A DNA stretch of 64,000 nucleotides from an uncultured Lachnospiraceae bacterium (GCA_934317845.1 CAKRES010000004.1:1-64000), one strand, 5' to 3'. Positions 1-8,572 are shown, counted from the first letter of the stretch. Translations and numbers: made by a program. Notes: generated by a model not told the origin, from the letters alone.

Positions 1-73
1 GAGAACATTTAATAGAGCGTTTAAGGAACGCTATAGAATTACTCCGAGCGAATATCGAAAATTAAAACGATAA
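1..73 (+). CDS. AraC-family regulator, C-terminal fragment
   Basis: Reading from base 2, the last 23 codons before the TAA at 71-73 give a peptide containing FNRAFKERYRITPSEYR. This matches the end of the second helix-turn-helix of AraC/XylS regulators, where an F-x-R-x-F-K-x-x-x-G/R-x-T-P-x-x-Y-R pattern is conserved. The rest of the gene lies before the window, so its target and effector domain cannot be judged. It ends about 300 bases before the lactate dehydrogenase gene on the same strand and could regulate it, but that is only proximity. Confidence 0.75.
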   Translation, partial: RTFNRAFKERYRITPSEYRKLKR

Positions 74-227
74 GCAGATTAAGGTCAGATTTCAAAATTA
101 TGGAAAGGCAGGACGGTTATTCAACGGGAGCAGAAAACGTTAGTAAGGGAATGATCAAATTATTTATCATAATCCAGCAGAGGGAGTCCTGCTGCTTGAT
201 GAGAAGAAATAATTTAAAAATCACTGC

Positions 228-271
228 AAAACAGCAAGATCAGAGCAGAATACTCTGGTTTTGCTGTTTTT
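228..271 (+). terminator. Intrinsic terminator
   Basis: AAACAGCAA and a second segment ATCAGAG pair with CTCTGGT and TTTGCTGTTT around a short loop, followed by a T-run. It sits between the AraC-type gene end and the ldh promoter, so it probably ends the upstream transcript. Confidence 0.75.
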
Positions 272-299
272 AATTATATCTAAATATGGTAATATATAG

Positions 300-328
300 T
301 TGACAGGTTAACGAGTTTCGTTTAAAAT
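300..328 (+). promoter_or_regulatory. Sigma-A promoter of ldh
   Basis: TTGACA at 300-305 and TAAAAT at 323-328 are separated by 17 bases. The start of transcription would fall near 335, leaving a leader of about 43 bases before the lactate dehydrogenase start codon. Confidence 0.7.
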
Positions 329-377
329 AAAATAGTAATAATTACTAACTTTTATATGTGAAAAGGAGGAGTACTGT

Positions 378-1334
378 ATGAGTAACATAATTGTAAATCC
401 AAAGAAAGCAGTGATGGTGGGATGTGGTTTTGTTGGATCAGCGTCTGTATTTGCTCTGATGCAGAGTGGACTTTTTACAGAAATCGTGCTGATCGATGCA
501 GATAGAAACAAAGCAGAAGGAGAGGCAATGGATATCAGCCATGGCATTCCATTTGCCAGCCCGATGAAAATCTATGCGGGAGATTATGATGATGCAAAGG
601 ATGCGGCGATCATCATTGTATCTGCCGGAGCTGGTCAAAAGCCAGGTGAGACAAGACTGGATCTGGTAAATAAGAATGTTGCCATTTTTAAATCAATCAT
701 TCCGGAAATTGCCAAAAGAGGTTTTGAGGGAATTCTGCTGATCGTAGCCAATCCTGTGGACATTTTGACGCAGGTAGCGATCAAGCTGTCCGGTCTGCCT
801 GAGGAACGCGTCATAGGTTCCGGAACCGTGTTAGACAGTGCGCGTTTGAAATATAAGCTTGGCGAGCATTTAGCAGTAGACAGCCGGAGTATTCATGCAT
901 TTATCATTGGAGAGCATGGAGACAGCGAGGTGGTAGCATGGTCATCTGCCAATGTTTCCGGTGTGGAGCTCAGCCAGATGTGCGAGATGAGAGGACATTA
1001 TCATCATAAAGAGAATACAAGGGAAATTGCGGAGGAAGTCAAGAACAGTGCGTATGAGATCATCAATAAGAAACATGCTACCTATTATGGAATTGCAATG
1101 TCTGTAAGACGGATCTGTGAGGTTATCATGCGGGATGAGAAATCCATTCTTCCGGTTTCCCATATGATGCATGGAGCCTATGAAATTGATGGTGTGGTAC
1201 TTAGTATGCCGGCAATCGTTGGTGCAAACGGTGTGGAATCTGACATTCCGATTGAACTTTCTGGAGAAGAAGCGTTAAAACTGAAGGAGTCTGCGGATGC
1301 GTTAAAGGAGATTTTGGATTCGCTGGAATTATAG
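378..1334 (+). CDS. ldh: L-lactate dehydrogenase
   Basis: This 318-residue protein has the length and motifs of NAD-dependent L-lactate dehydrogenase, which reduces pyruvate to L-lactate in the cytoplasm. Visible features are the dinucleotide-binding VGCGFVG (residues 14-20) with Asp40 following strand 2 to favour NAD, the substrate loop GQKPGETR with Gln87 and Arg93 (Gln rather than Arg at the specificity position favours lactate over malate dehydrogenase), Asn125, the Asp153/Arg156 pair, and catalytic His180 in IGEHGDSE. An AAAAGGAGG site precedes the ATG. It appears monocistronic, with its own promoter, and its stop codon region overlaps the convergent MerR-type gene by six bases. Confidence 0.93.
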   Translation: MSNIIVNPKKAVMVGCGFVGSASVFALMQSGLFTEIVLIDADRNKAEGEAMDISHGIPFASPMKIYAGDYDDAKDAAIIIVSAGAGQKPGETRLDLVNKNVAIFKSIIPEIAKRGFEGILLIVANPVDILTQVAIKLSGLPEERVIGSGTVLDSARLKYKLGEHLAVDSRSIHAFIIGEHGDSEVVAWSSANVSGVELSQMCEMRGHYHHKENTREIAEEVKNSAYEIINKKHATYYGIAMSVRRICEVIMRDEKSILPVSHMMHGAYEIDGVVLSMPAIVGANGVESDIPIELSGEEALKLKESADALKEILDSLEL

Positions 1335-2168
1335 TGTCTGGGAGGTTCCTCTGATCTGCTTTACCGGAAGTTCTAACTCTGTTATATATTCCTTTTCATG
1401 GTTTGTTTCATAACTGTCGATATGACAAAGCTCCATAGGATGTCCTGTGATCTTCAGTTGATGTTCTCTGGCATATGCAAATAATGAAGGCATAAGCTGT
1501 TTTGTCTGCTTTAAAGACCCATGATAATAAAGGCATAAATAGTCACCGGCAGGAAGAAAATGATCTATGTTTGTTTCTTCTGCTCCGGCTAATAAAAAAA
1601 CATTTTCTGTCCGGTAGTAATCAGAGTCCGGGTTGGAATTTTCAAGATCCAATGTGTAACAGTCACAAAAACCGATAGTATTTAATTTAATCTGTTCTTT
1701 CTTCATATATTGAACTAATGTATAATCCACATAAGCGTCCGGTAGATTTTCTGTTGAGATCATGACAATCGGACGCTTTTTAAATGTTTTCAGCTGAATC
1801 ATGTTATCTACGGCTTCTTTTTGGACAGTTTGCAGGGACTGCAGCCGCTCGATGATCTGATTTTTTTTCTTTTGCAGAGTGCTTATTTTTTCATCTATGA
1901 TCAGAAGTTCTGTATCGAGCATTTCCATTGTGGTTGAAATGTTTCGTTCTTTTAAAAAGGAACTGATCTGTTCCTGGTGGAAATCCAGTCCAAGCAGTTC
2001 GCGGATCATGACCAGCGTTTGAAAATCATCTAAAGAGTATTCGCGATATCCGTTTGTTTCGTTTCTTTCCGGATGTATCAGCCCTTTTTTTTCATAGTAA
2101 CGGATGGAGTCAACACTGATATTAAATAAATTTGATAATTCACCAATGTGAAAAGTACTATTTTTCAT
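1329..2168 (-). CDS. MerR-family regulator with GyrI-like effector domain
   Basis: The 279-residue product starts with a MerR winged helix (FHIGELSNLFNISVDSIRYY, residues 6-25, then GLI.P.R...GYREY), followed by a long dimerisation coiled coil around residues 75-125 and a C-terminal domain of about 150 residues that resembles the GyrI/BmrR ligand-binding fold. That architecture is typical of multidrug- or small-molecule-sensing MerR activators such as BmrR. It is divergent from the amine-catabolic operon, whose promoter has the over-long 19-bp spacer and dyad that MerR proteins act on, so control of that operon is likely. The ligand is unknown; an amine or its aldehyde product would fit the context. 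Confidence 0.88.
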   Translation of the reverse strand: MKNSTFHIGELSNLFNISVDSIRYYEKKGLIHPERNETNGYREYSLDDFQTLVMIRELLGLDFHQEQISSFLKERNISTTMEMLDTELLIIDEKISTLQKKKNQIIERLQSLQTVQKEAVDNMIQLKTFKKRPIVMISTENLPDAYVDYTLVQYMKKEQIKLNTIGFCDCYTLDLENSNPDSDYYRTENVFLLAGAEETNIDHFLPAGDYLCLYYHGSLKQTKQLMPSLFAYAREHQLKITGHPMELCHIDSYETNHEKEYITELELPVKQIRGTSQTL

Positions 2169-2201
2169 AAAGCAAGCTCCTTTACCAGAGTGAAATAAAA
2201 A

Positions 2202-2231
2202 AACGGCACTGTTTCTGAAAACAGCACCGTT
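2202..2231 (-). terminator. Terminator-like hairpin in the merR leader
   Basis: Read on the minus strand, AACGGTGCTGTTT pairs with AAACAGTGCCGTT and is followed directly by seven T residues. It lies only about five bases after the predicted start of the MerR-gene transcript, so it would act as a leader attenuator rather than as a terminator of an upstream gene. Confidence 0.7.
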
Positions 2232-2242
2232 GCATCAAAAAT

Positions 2243-2271
2243 ATTATAACAAAAAAGGAAGAAATATGCAA
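2243..2271 (-). promoter_or_regulatory. Promoter of the MerR-type gene
   Basis: On the minus strand TTGCAT (2271-2266) and TATAAT (2248-2243) are 17 bases apart. Transcription would start near 2236, just ahead of the leader hairpin. Confidence 0.65.
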
Positions 2272-2285
2272 ATTTCAAAAAAAGC

Positions 2286-2316
2286 TTGACCCTGGTATCG
2301 TTCTAGGGTTTATGCT
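2286..2316 (+). promoter_or_regulatory. MerR-type promoter/operator with 19-bp spacer
   Basis: TTGACC (2286-2291) and TATGCT (2311-2316) are separated by 19 bases, and a dyad ACCCT-N11-AGGGT (2289-2309) is centred in the spacer. This geometry is the hallmark of promoters that MerR proteins activate by DNA distortion. The MerR-type gene lies next door on the opposite strand. The downstream unit starts with the 2Fe-2S subunit of the oxidoreductase. Confidence 0.8.
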
Positions 2317-2322
2317 TCACAT

Positions 2323-2370
2323 AAAGAGTCAATGGCGACCTGATGCAGTGCCATTGACTCTTTTGTTTTA
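2323..2370 (+). terminator. Terminator-like hairpin at the transcript start
   Basis: AAAGAGTCAATGGC (2323-2336) pairs perfectly with GCCATTGACTCTTT (2350-2363) around a 13-base loop, and the downstream arm runs into a T-rich tract. The predicted transcription start of the MerR-controlled promoter is at about 2323, so the hairpin occupies the first bases of the RNA. No upstream plus-strand gene needs this terminator. Confidence 0.75.
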
Positions 2371-2405
2371 TATAATTTTGAATTTTGGAAAGTGAGGATT
2401 GTGGT

Positions 2406-2726
2406 ATGGAAAAAAGAATCAAAAATCATCCGATTTTAGGGGAATTTCCAAAAGGAAAATTAGTAAAATTCACCTATGACGGAACCATATTAGAAGGGTA
2501 TGAGGGAGAGCCAATCGCAGCAGCACTTCGCGTGGCAGGCGTAATGACGCACCGTTATACGGCAAAACGTCATGAGCCGCGTGGTGTCTTTTGTGCAATT
2601 GGACGTTGTACGGATTGTGTAATGGTTGTGGATGGAAAACCGAATGTACGAACATGCATTACGCCCTTGAAAGAGGGAATGGTGATTGAAACGCAGTATG
2701 GAGCAGGTGCAAAGGAGGATGTATAA
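2406..2726 (+). CDS. (2Fe-2S)-binding subunit of an FAD-dependent amine/amino-acid dehydrogenase complex
   Basis: A 106-residue protein of the small ferredoxin-like family (HcnA, small sarcosine/opine-oxidase subunits). The cluster ligands are visible in CAIGRCTDC followed by a distal Cys in RTCITP, i.e. C-x4-C-x2-C...C. I chose the ATG at 2406, preceded by GTGAGG, over an upstream in-frame start at 2385. It is the first gene of the MerR-facing operon and abuts the next gene with no gap, consistent with a fixed complex in which it relays electrons between the two flavin subunits. Substrate cannot be read from this subunit. Confidence 0.82.
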   Translation: MEKRIKNHPILGEFPKGKLVKFTYDGTILEGYEGEPIAAALRVAGVMTHRYTAKRHEPRGVFCAIGRCTDCVMVVDGKPNVRTCITPLKEGMVIETQYGAGAKEDV

Positions 2727-4298
2727 ATGAAGAGATATGATTTGATTGTAATAGGAGCCGGACCTGCGGGATTATCGGCAGCAACGGAAGCAGCCAAACA
2801 CGGCTTGCATCCTCTCGTGCTTGATGAAAATGAGAGACCGGGTGGTCAGTTATTTAAACAGATACATAAATTTTTCGGATCAAAGGAGCACAAAGCCAAG
2901 ATACGTGGATACAAAATAGGAGAAGATCTACTTGCTGAGGCGGAACAATATGGAGTTGAGGTTATGCTGAAGGCAACTGTGGTTGGGCTATATCCGGAAA
3001 AAGAAATTACAGTGCGGATCGGAGATGAAGTAAAACACTTAAAGGGAGATGCTATTCTGGTAGCAACTGGTGCCAGTGAAAATATGGTGACATTTCCCGG
3101 TTGGACGCTGCCGGGTGTGATTGGAGCCGGAGCTGCCCAGACAATGATGAACCTTCATCACATAAAAGCAGGAGAAAGAATCTTGATGCTTGGAACCGGT
3201 AATGTAGGGCTTGTAGTGAGCTTTCAATTAATGCAGGCCGGATGTGAAGTGGTTGCGCTTGTGGATGCAGCACCCAGAGTGGGTGGATATGGAGTACATG
3301 CAGCCAAGGTAGCAAGACTTGGAGTACCATTTTATCTGTCTCATACAATTGTCAAGGCAGAGGGGGAAGATCATGTGACTGGCGTTACGATCGCGGAGGT
3401 TGATGATAAATTTCATTTTATAGAAGGTACAGAAAAACATTTTGATGTGGATACCATATGTATGGCAGTTGGGTTATCGCCGATGTCACAGTTGCTCAAG
3501 CAGGCAGGCTGTGACATGAAGGATACGCCGGGAGGATATGTGCCGGTGTGCGATATTCTTGGAGCGACAAGTGTACCGGGAATATATGCAGCTGGAGATG
3601 TGTCTGGAATTGAAGAAGCAAGTTCAGCAATGATTGAAGGGCGGATTTCCGGAGCAGTGATCTCAGAATATTTAGGATACCTGACGAACGAAGAGAGAGA
3701 GAGCCGGGTAAATGAATTGAAAGAGGCACTTACCGCACTTCGTCAGGGTATGTTCGCACCTGAGAATCGTGGTAAAAAGATGGAAAAAACGGAAGAAGGA
3801 ATTGCATTATCAGAGAATCTTTTAAAAAAAGGTTATGTAGCTGACGATGAAATTGAACGTTATCCGGGCGTTACGCATACTTCTGGTATTCATCCGGTGA
3901 TAGAGTGTACGCAAAATATTCCTTGTAATCCATGTCAGGATGCCTGTGTGAAGGGATGCATTTCCATCGGTAGTAATATTACCTCTCTTCCGGTGGTGGT
4001 ATCTGAGGCAAAATGTATTGGATGTGGAATGTGTGTAGCATCCTGTTCCGGTCAGGCTATTTTTTTAGTCAATGAGGAAACGGAACAGGGATTTGGTACG
4101 GTAACACTTCCTTATGAATTTTTGCCGCTTCCGGAGGCTGGGGAAAAAGGAATTGCGCTTGGCAGAGATGGAAAAAAGGTGTGTGACTGTGAAGTGGTAT
4201 CGTGTAAAACTGCAAAAGCGTTTGATCATACCAATCTGCTGACGATCAAGGTGCCAAGCGATATGACGATGAAAGCACGTTTTTATAAGAAAGCATAG
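2727..4298 (+). CDS. FAD/NAD-dependent oxidoreductase with C-terminal ferredoxin motifs (HcnB/opine-oxidase alpha type)
   Basis: This 523-residue flavoprotein has an N-terminal FAD site (GAGPAGLSAATEA, about residues 10-22), a second nucleotide site GTGNVGLVVS near residue 155, and a second FAD contact AAGDVSGIEE near residue 290. Unlike the classical alpha subunits, its C-terminal third carries cysteine clusters CNPCQDAC and CIGCGMCVASC typical of 4Fe-4S ferredoxin domains. This suggests electrons are passed to or from low-potential carriers rather than to oxygen, which suits an anaerobe. It sits between the 2Fe-2S and BFD-type subunits. Role in oxidising an amine, opine or imino acid is inferred from family and neighbours. 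Confidence 0.82.
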   Translation: MKRYDLIVIGAGPAGLSAATEAAKHGLHPLVLDENERPGGQLFKQIHKFFGSKEHKAKIRGYKIGEDLLAEAEQYGVEVMLKATVVGLYPEKEITVRIGDEVKHLKGDAILVATGASENMVTFPGWTLPGVIGAGAAQTMMNLHHIKAGERILMLGTGNVGLVVSFQLMQAGCEVVALVDAAPRVGGYGVHAAKVARLGVPFYLSHTIVKAEGEDHVTGVTIAEVDDKFHFIEGTEKHFDVDTICMAVGLSPMSQLLKQAGCDMKDTPGGYVPVCDILGATSVPGIYAAGDVSGIEEASSAMIEGRISGAVISEYLGYLTNEERESRVNELKEALTALRQGMFAPENRGKKMEKTEEGIALSENLLKKGYVADDEIERYPGVTHTSGIHPVIECTQNIPCNPCQDACVKGCISIGSNITSLPVVVSEAKCIGCGMCVASCSGQAIFLVNEETEQGFGTVTLPYEFLPLPEAGEKGIALGRDGKKVCDCEVVSCKTAKAFDHTNLLTIKVPSDMTMKARFYKKA

Positions 4299-4350
4299 TA
4301 TAGAGAATATAGATCAATGCGTGGAATGGCATAGAAAAGAGGTAAACGAT

Positions 4351-4674
4351 ATGATGGATATTCAAGAAAAGTTAAAAGAGATCGGACCCTTTGTACCTGG
4401 TGCGGATGATGATATATTGATTTGTCGATGCGAGGAAGTAACAAAAGGAGAAATACGGAAAGCAATTCATAAAGGAATTGTGACAATGGAGGAAATGCGA
4501 CGCTATTTGAGAAATGGCATGGGACTATGCCAGGGACAAACCTGTGGAAAGCTGGTGAAAGGAATTATGGCAAGAGAGCTTAAGGTAAAACCAACAGAAA
4601 TAGAGCCGGCAGTAGCAAGAGCTCCAATGAGACCGGTCGAGATGAAAGTTTTAGCAAGAGACGGAGGTGAATAA
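4351..4674 (+). CDS. BFD-like (2Fe-2S)-binding protein
   Basis: A protein of about 107 residues with the bacterioferritin-associated-ferredoxin (BFD) pattern: ICRCEEV near the N-terminus and GLCQGQTCGKLV further on, giving C-x-C...C-x4-C. In many HcnB-type oxidases this domain is fused to the alpha flavoprotein; here it is a separate gene directly after it. The ATG at 4351 follows AAAGAGGT; an in-frame start at 4321 lacks such a site. It ends two bases before the DAO-type gene, implying translational coupling and complex formation. Confidence 0.82.
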   Translation: MMDIQEKLKEIGPFVPGADDDILICRCEEVTKGEIRKAIHKGIVTMEEMRRYLRNGMGLCQGQTCGKLVKGIMARELKVKPTEIEPAVARAPMRPVEMKVLARDGGE

Positions 4675-4676
4675 GA

Positions 4677-5813
4677 ATGAAGAAAACGGCAGATGTGATC
4701 ATTATCGGTGGTGGTATTAACGGTTGTGCAGCGGCATACTACCTTGCCAAAAGAGGAATCAAAGATGTTTTAGTATTAGAGGCCGATAACAGCATCGGAC
4801 ATGGTGGTTCCTCGAGAAATGGAGGTGGAGTCAGACAGTCTGGACGTGATGTCAGAGAACTTCCCTATGCAATGTATGCAGTGAAACATATGTGGCCGTA
4901 TCTTTCGGAAGAACTTGGTGTCGATGTGGAATATTATCAACGTGGAAATCTCCGGCTTGGAAAAACGGAAGCACATATGAAAAAGCTGGAAACTCTGGCT
5001 TCCAATGCCAGAAGTGTAGGTCTGGATATGCAGGTGATCAGCGGCAGCAAAGTTAAAGAAATCTGTCCCCATCTTTCGGATGAGATCATAGGCGCAAGCT
5101 GGTGTCCGACAGATGGCCATGCCAATCCGATGAAGGCAACACTCGGTTTTTATACCCGTTCCCTGGAAATGGGGGTACGTTACATAACGGGTGCAAGGGT
5201 GAAAGAACTCGAAAAAGTAAAAGGAAAAGTGAGAAAGGTAATTCTCACAAATGGTGAGGTATTCGAGGGAGAAACGATTATCTTGGCAGCAGGATATGAA
5301 AGCCGGTATATTGCACGTACGGTGGGAATTGATATACCAATGACAAAATTCTTTGAGGAATGTCTGGTAACGGAGCTTCAGCCACATATGTTTGATATCA
5401 TGCTGGGTACAGCAGACGCAGATTTTTATGGACATCAGACACAGCATGGATCCTTTGTATTTGGTTCTGATTCCGGTTTGGAAGAAGCTATTGACAAATC
5501 CTTTGATGATCTGCGTACAACTTCAATTACTGCTTCCGCAGGATGTCGTGCTGTTATCGGCTATATTCCGAAACTTGCAGATGCCAAGATCGTCAGAACC
5601 TGGGGCGGATGGTGTGATCTGTGTTTTGATGGGGTGCCGGTGATCGATCGTGTGGATGAGGTACCGGGATTGATCCTTGCCTGTGGATTTACGGGGCATG
5701 GATTTGGTACAGCACCAGCGGTAGGTCTGATGCTTTCACAGATGGTAGCCAGAGAAGATACGATAGTGGATATTTCTTCTCTAAGCTATGATCGTTTTAA
5801 GAGTTTGAAATAA
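4677..5813 (+). CDS. FAD-dependent oxidoreductase, DAO/sarcosine-oxidase beta family
   Basis: The 378-residue protein begins with the dinucleotide-binding fold IIIGGGINGCAAAYYLA (residues 8-24), an acidic Glu at the end of strand 2 (LVLEAD), and SSRNGGGVRQ, all typical of the glycine/D-amino-acid oxidase family. Near the C-terminus ACGFTGHGFGTAPAVG is the second FAD-binding motif. It would be the catalytic amine- or amino-acid-oxidising subunit partnered with the three preceding proteins. The substrate is uncertain. The adjacent ornithine-cyclodeaminase-like gene and the polyamine-type importer suggest an amine, polyamine or opine. Confidence 0.85.
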   Translation: MKKTADVIIIGGGINGCAAAYYLAKRGIKDVLVLEADNSIGHGGSSRNGGGVRQSGRDVRELPYAMYAVKHMWPYLSEELGVDVEYYQRGNLRLGKTEAHMKKLETLASNARSVGLDMQVISGSKVKEICPHLSDEIIGASWCPTDGHANPMKATLGFYTRSLEMGVRYITGARVKELEKVKGKVRKVILTNGEVFEGETIILAAGYESRYIARTVGIDIPMTKFFEECLVTELQPHMFDIMLGTADADFYGHQTQHGSFVFGSDSGLEEAIDKSFDDLRTTSITASAGCRAVIGYIPKLADAKIVRTWGGWCDLCFDGVPVIDRVDEVPGLILACGFTGHGFGTAPAVGLMLSQMVAREDTIVDISSLSYDRFKSLK

Positions 5814-5829
5814 AAAGGAGTGGAACGAT

Positions 5830-7020
5830 ATGAGTGAACTTGAGGCTGTAATTGCAGAAGAAAAAGCAAAACTGGTGGAATCCAAAAAACTCCGCATGCT
5901 TTATCTGGACGAGGAGGACATGATTGAAGCAGGTGTTATGGATGCCGCAAAATGTGTGGAAGTTATGGAAGAAACTATGGGATTGCTAGAGGATGGAGAT
6001 TTTATCATGGGAGGTCCGAAGCATAATTCGCATGGTATTATGCTTGAATTTCCTAAAAAGTCTGATATTGACGGATTTCCGATCAATGATGGAGCAGACC
6101 GCCGTTTTATTGCGATGCCGGCATATTTAGGTGGTAAGTTCCATGTGGCAGGATGTAAATGGTATGGTTCCAATGGAAACAATCGTCCAATGGGTATTCC
6201 ACGGTCGAATCTGATGTTTGCATTAAATGATGTGGAAACAGGTGCGCCACTTGCTTATATGTCAGCAAATCTGTTAAGTTCTATGCGGACAGGGGCTATG
6301 CCGGGACTTGCAACGAAACTTTTGGCAAGAAGGGATGCAAAGGTTCTTACCATGTTAGGCGCAGGTCCGATTGCAAAAGCATGTTTTCGTGCGATCATGA
6401 CAAATGCCCAAAATATTGATACCGTAAAAATCAAAGCCGGTTCTTTAAAGTCAAAGACAGCAGCGGCATTAAAAGATTTTATTGAAGCACATTACAAACA
6501 GGTGAAACAGGTCATTATTTGTGAAACTCTGGAAGAAGCAGTGCGTGGTTCTGATATTATCAGTGAATCCGTATCTGTGAAGCCGGGGCAGTATCCAACT
6601 TATAAAAAAGAATGGTTAAAGCCGGGGGCCACCTTAATTGCTACCAGTTTTTTTAATATGGATAAAAAAGAGCTGGTTGGAATACGGAAAGTTGTAGATA
6701 ACTGGAAAATGTATGAGGAATATGCAATAGAAGATGAGGAGGGATATGATGAGAATGGTATGCGTAAGCCTACCGGATGTATGGGAGAAGAATTCTACTA
6801 TATGGTTGAGGATGGATTGATAAAGAGGGAATCGATCGATCACTTAGGTGAAATTGTGCGGGGGAAAAAGCCTGGCAGAAAATCGGAGGATGAAATCATT
6901 TTTGTAGCGATTGAAGGAATGCCGATCGAAGATGTGGCATGGGGATCTGAAGTGTATCGGAATGCCATTGATCATGGAATTGGGACACAGCTGAAAATCT
7001 GGGATCATTCCTCAAGATAG
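5830..7020 (+). CDS. Ornithine cyclodeaminase/mu-crystallin family protein, copy 1
   Basis: A 396-residue member of the ornithine cyclodeaminase/mu-crystallin family, longer than the usual 320-340 residues because of an N-terminal extension and an extra C-terminal segment. It has the Rossmann motif TMLGAGPIAKAC near residue 177 and the family-typical YMSANLLSSMRTGA. Such enzymes deaminate ornithine to proline or reduce/oxidise imines with NAD(P). Relatives of this long form have, as I recall, been labelled tyramine oxidase subunit B in databases, but no sequence feature here proves that. It follows the DAO-type gene by 16 bases and has a clear paralogue at 14305-15456. Confidence 0.8.
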   Translation: MSELEAVIAEEKAKLVESKKLRMLYLDEEDMIEAGVMDAAKCVEVMEETMGLLEDGDFIMGGPKHNSHGIMLEFPKKSDIDGFPINDGADRRFIAMPAYLGGKFHVAGCKWYGSNGNNRPMGIPRSNLMFALNDVETGAPLAYMSANLLSSMRTGAMPGLATKLLARRDAKVLTMLGAGPIAKACFRAIMTNAQNIDTVKIKAGSLKSKTAAALKDFIEAHYKQVKQVIICETLEEAVRGSDIISESVSVKPGQYPTYKKEWLKPGATLIATSFFNMDKKELVGIRKVVDNWKMYEEYAIEDEEGYDENGMRKPTGCMGEEFYYMVEDGLIKRESIDHLGEIVRGKKPGRKSEDEIIFVAIEGMPIEDVAWGSEVYRNAIDHGIGTQLKIWDHSSR

Positions 7021-7051
7021 GCGGTTTCGACATCTGATTGGAGGAAGGAAT

Positions 7052-8572
7052 ATGGATAGTAAAAATATTTTGAAACGCATGCTGTATTACATGAATCCAA
7101 AACATATTGATCGTAAAATGGTAAAACTTTGGGCGTTTTGGATTTTGTTCTGGCTTGTCTTGTTTTTCGTACCTGTAAAAACAGTTGCAGGAAGTTTTTG
7201 GATCCTTGTCCCGTTAGCAGGACTATTTGTATATGCTCTGGTTACAAAGGATGTGATGCAATCACTTATTCTGGGTACATTTTCGTGTTACATATTATGG
7301 TATAAAGGATCCTGTTTTAGCGGATTCATGAATGATGTATATACGGTGCTTGCTGATCAGGAAAATATTGAAATGTACATGTCATTTTTTCTATGTGGTG
7401 GTTTGATCATTGCAATGAAACGAACAGGCAGTACGAAAGCATTTACAGAATTCGTGACAAAGAAAGAAAAAGGAAAGTCTGCTGCTGTTATGGTAACGGC
7501 GGGATTATATGCTGGTGCAACATCGGTGGATGATTATGTATCAGCATTGACTGCCGGTGCTGCATTTTCTCCGTTGATCGATGCATTAAAAAAGCCAAGA
7601 CTGGCACTTGCTTATGTAGTTCGTACGATCAGTATCTGTGCATCAGCAATGCTTCCGTTTGGAGCATGGGGATATTTTATTATTTATCAGATTGTAGAAG
7701 CGGATAATGTAGCAGATAAAGCCCAGGCAACAGATATTTTCATGCAATCAATTCCCTATATGTTTTATGCGATTGTTGCGATAGTACTTGCTCTCTTATT
7801 TGCAGCCGGAAAGATACCGATCATCGGGCCAATGAAAAAAGCTTATCAGTTGATAGAGGAAAAGGGGATCCAGATGGGCGATATCAAGGGCAGTGCGGAA
7901 GAGGCCGAAGCAGCAGAGGAAGAAGATTATGATGAAACAAATGAGCGAACTAAGCATGTTAGTGTATTAAATCTGATCCTGCCACTGATCTGTATTGTGG
8001 TTGCATTGTTAGCGACGGGATTGAACTGTTTTTCTGCATTTGCGATCGCAGTTGTTTTTACGGGAATATTGTATGTGATGCAAGGACTGCAAACAATTGC
8101 GGAATATGTACAGTGCATTGTGGATGGTTTTATTGATATGGTTGATATGGTTATTATTCTGATGCTTGGATATGCAATGGAGGAATGCATGTATGCAATG
8201 GGAATGGAAGATTTTGTGTTTTCAGTCTGTCATGCTGTTCCGATCGCCCGTATGCTTCCATTTATCTTTTTTGTATTTTTTAGTTGTTCAGAATACCTGT
8301 TTAGTTTAAACTATACGTTATATCAGATTGCAATTCCGGTAATGATGATGGTGCTGCCGGGGATTGGGGCAAATGTCCCGTTGTGTCTTGGAGCGATCAT
8401 TTCAGCTGGTTTATTTGGTGCAAATGCCTGTGTTGTTTCTGATCTTGGTGTTGTTTCGGCCAGAGCGTGCCGTGTGACTATATATGACCAATATCGGACA
8501 AGTCAGCCGTATGTGTTGATCGCGGGTGCGATTTCTGCAGCAATGTATTTTGTTGCAGGATTTATATTTTAA
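7052..8572 (+). CDS. NhaC-family Na+/H+ antiporter-like membrane transporter
   Basis: A 506-residue protein with at least ten hydrophobic segments and a charged cytoplasmic loop rich in Glu/Asp around residues 270-300. The overall pattern, including GATSVDDYVSALTAG and the AGLFGANACVVSDLGVVSA segment near the C-terminus, fits the NhaC superfamily, whose members exchange sodium or amino acids and amines for protons. GGAGGAAGG precedes the start. Its place within the catabolic operon suggests it exchanges a substrate or end product, or balances pH as amines are degraded, rather than serving general sodium homeostasis. Confidence 0.82.
   Translation: MDSKNILKRMLYYMNPKHIDRKMVKLWAFWILFWLVLFFVPVKTVAGSFWILVPLAGLFVYALVTKDVMQSLILGTFSCYILWYKGSCFSGFMNDVYTVLADQENIEMYMSFFLCGGLIIAMKRTGSTKAFTEFVTKKEKGKSAAVMVTAGLYAGATSVDDYVSALTAGAAFSPLIDALKKPRLALAYVVRTISICASAMLPFGAWGYFIIYQIVEADNVADKAQATDIFMQSIPYMFYAIVAIVLALLFAAGKIPIIGPMKKAYQLIEEKGIQMGDIKGSAEEAEAAEEEDYDETNERTKHVSVLNLILPLICIVVALLATGLNCFSAFAIAVVFTGILYVMQGLQTIAEYVQCIVDGFIDMVDMVIILMLGYAMEECMYAMGMEDFVFSVCHAVPIARMLPFIFFVFFSCSEYLFSLNYTLYQIAIPVMMMVLPGIGANVPLCLGAIISAGLFGANACVVSDLGVVSARACRVTIYDQYRTSQPYVLIAGAISAAMYFVAGFIF

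Larger units (their letters stand above)
74..377 (+). other. Intergenic stretch with terminator and ldh promoter
   Basis: This 304-base gap holds no convincing gene. It contains an intrinsic terminator at 228-271 and a sigma-A promoter at 300-328, both listed separately. I see nothing else in bases 74-227. Confidence 0.6.

Noticed and set aside
2300..2380. Possible riboswitch in the leader of the amine-catabolic operon
   Set aside because: The region is a simple 14-bp stem with 13-base loop and T-run; it matches no riboswitch consensus I know, so it is reported only as a hairpin.
4776..5447. Open frame of 223 codons antisense to the DAO-type gene
   Set aside because: It lies wholly inside a well-supported gene, has no ribosome site, and its product is Cys/His/Phe-rich without any recognisable family.
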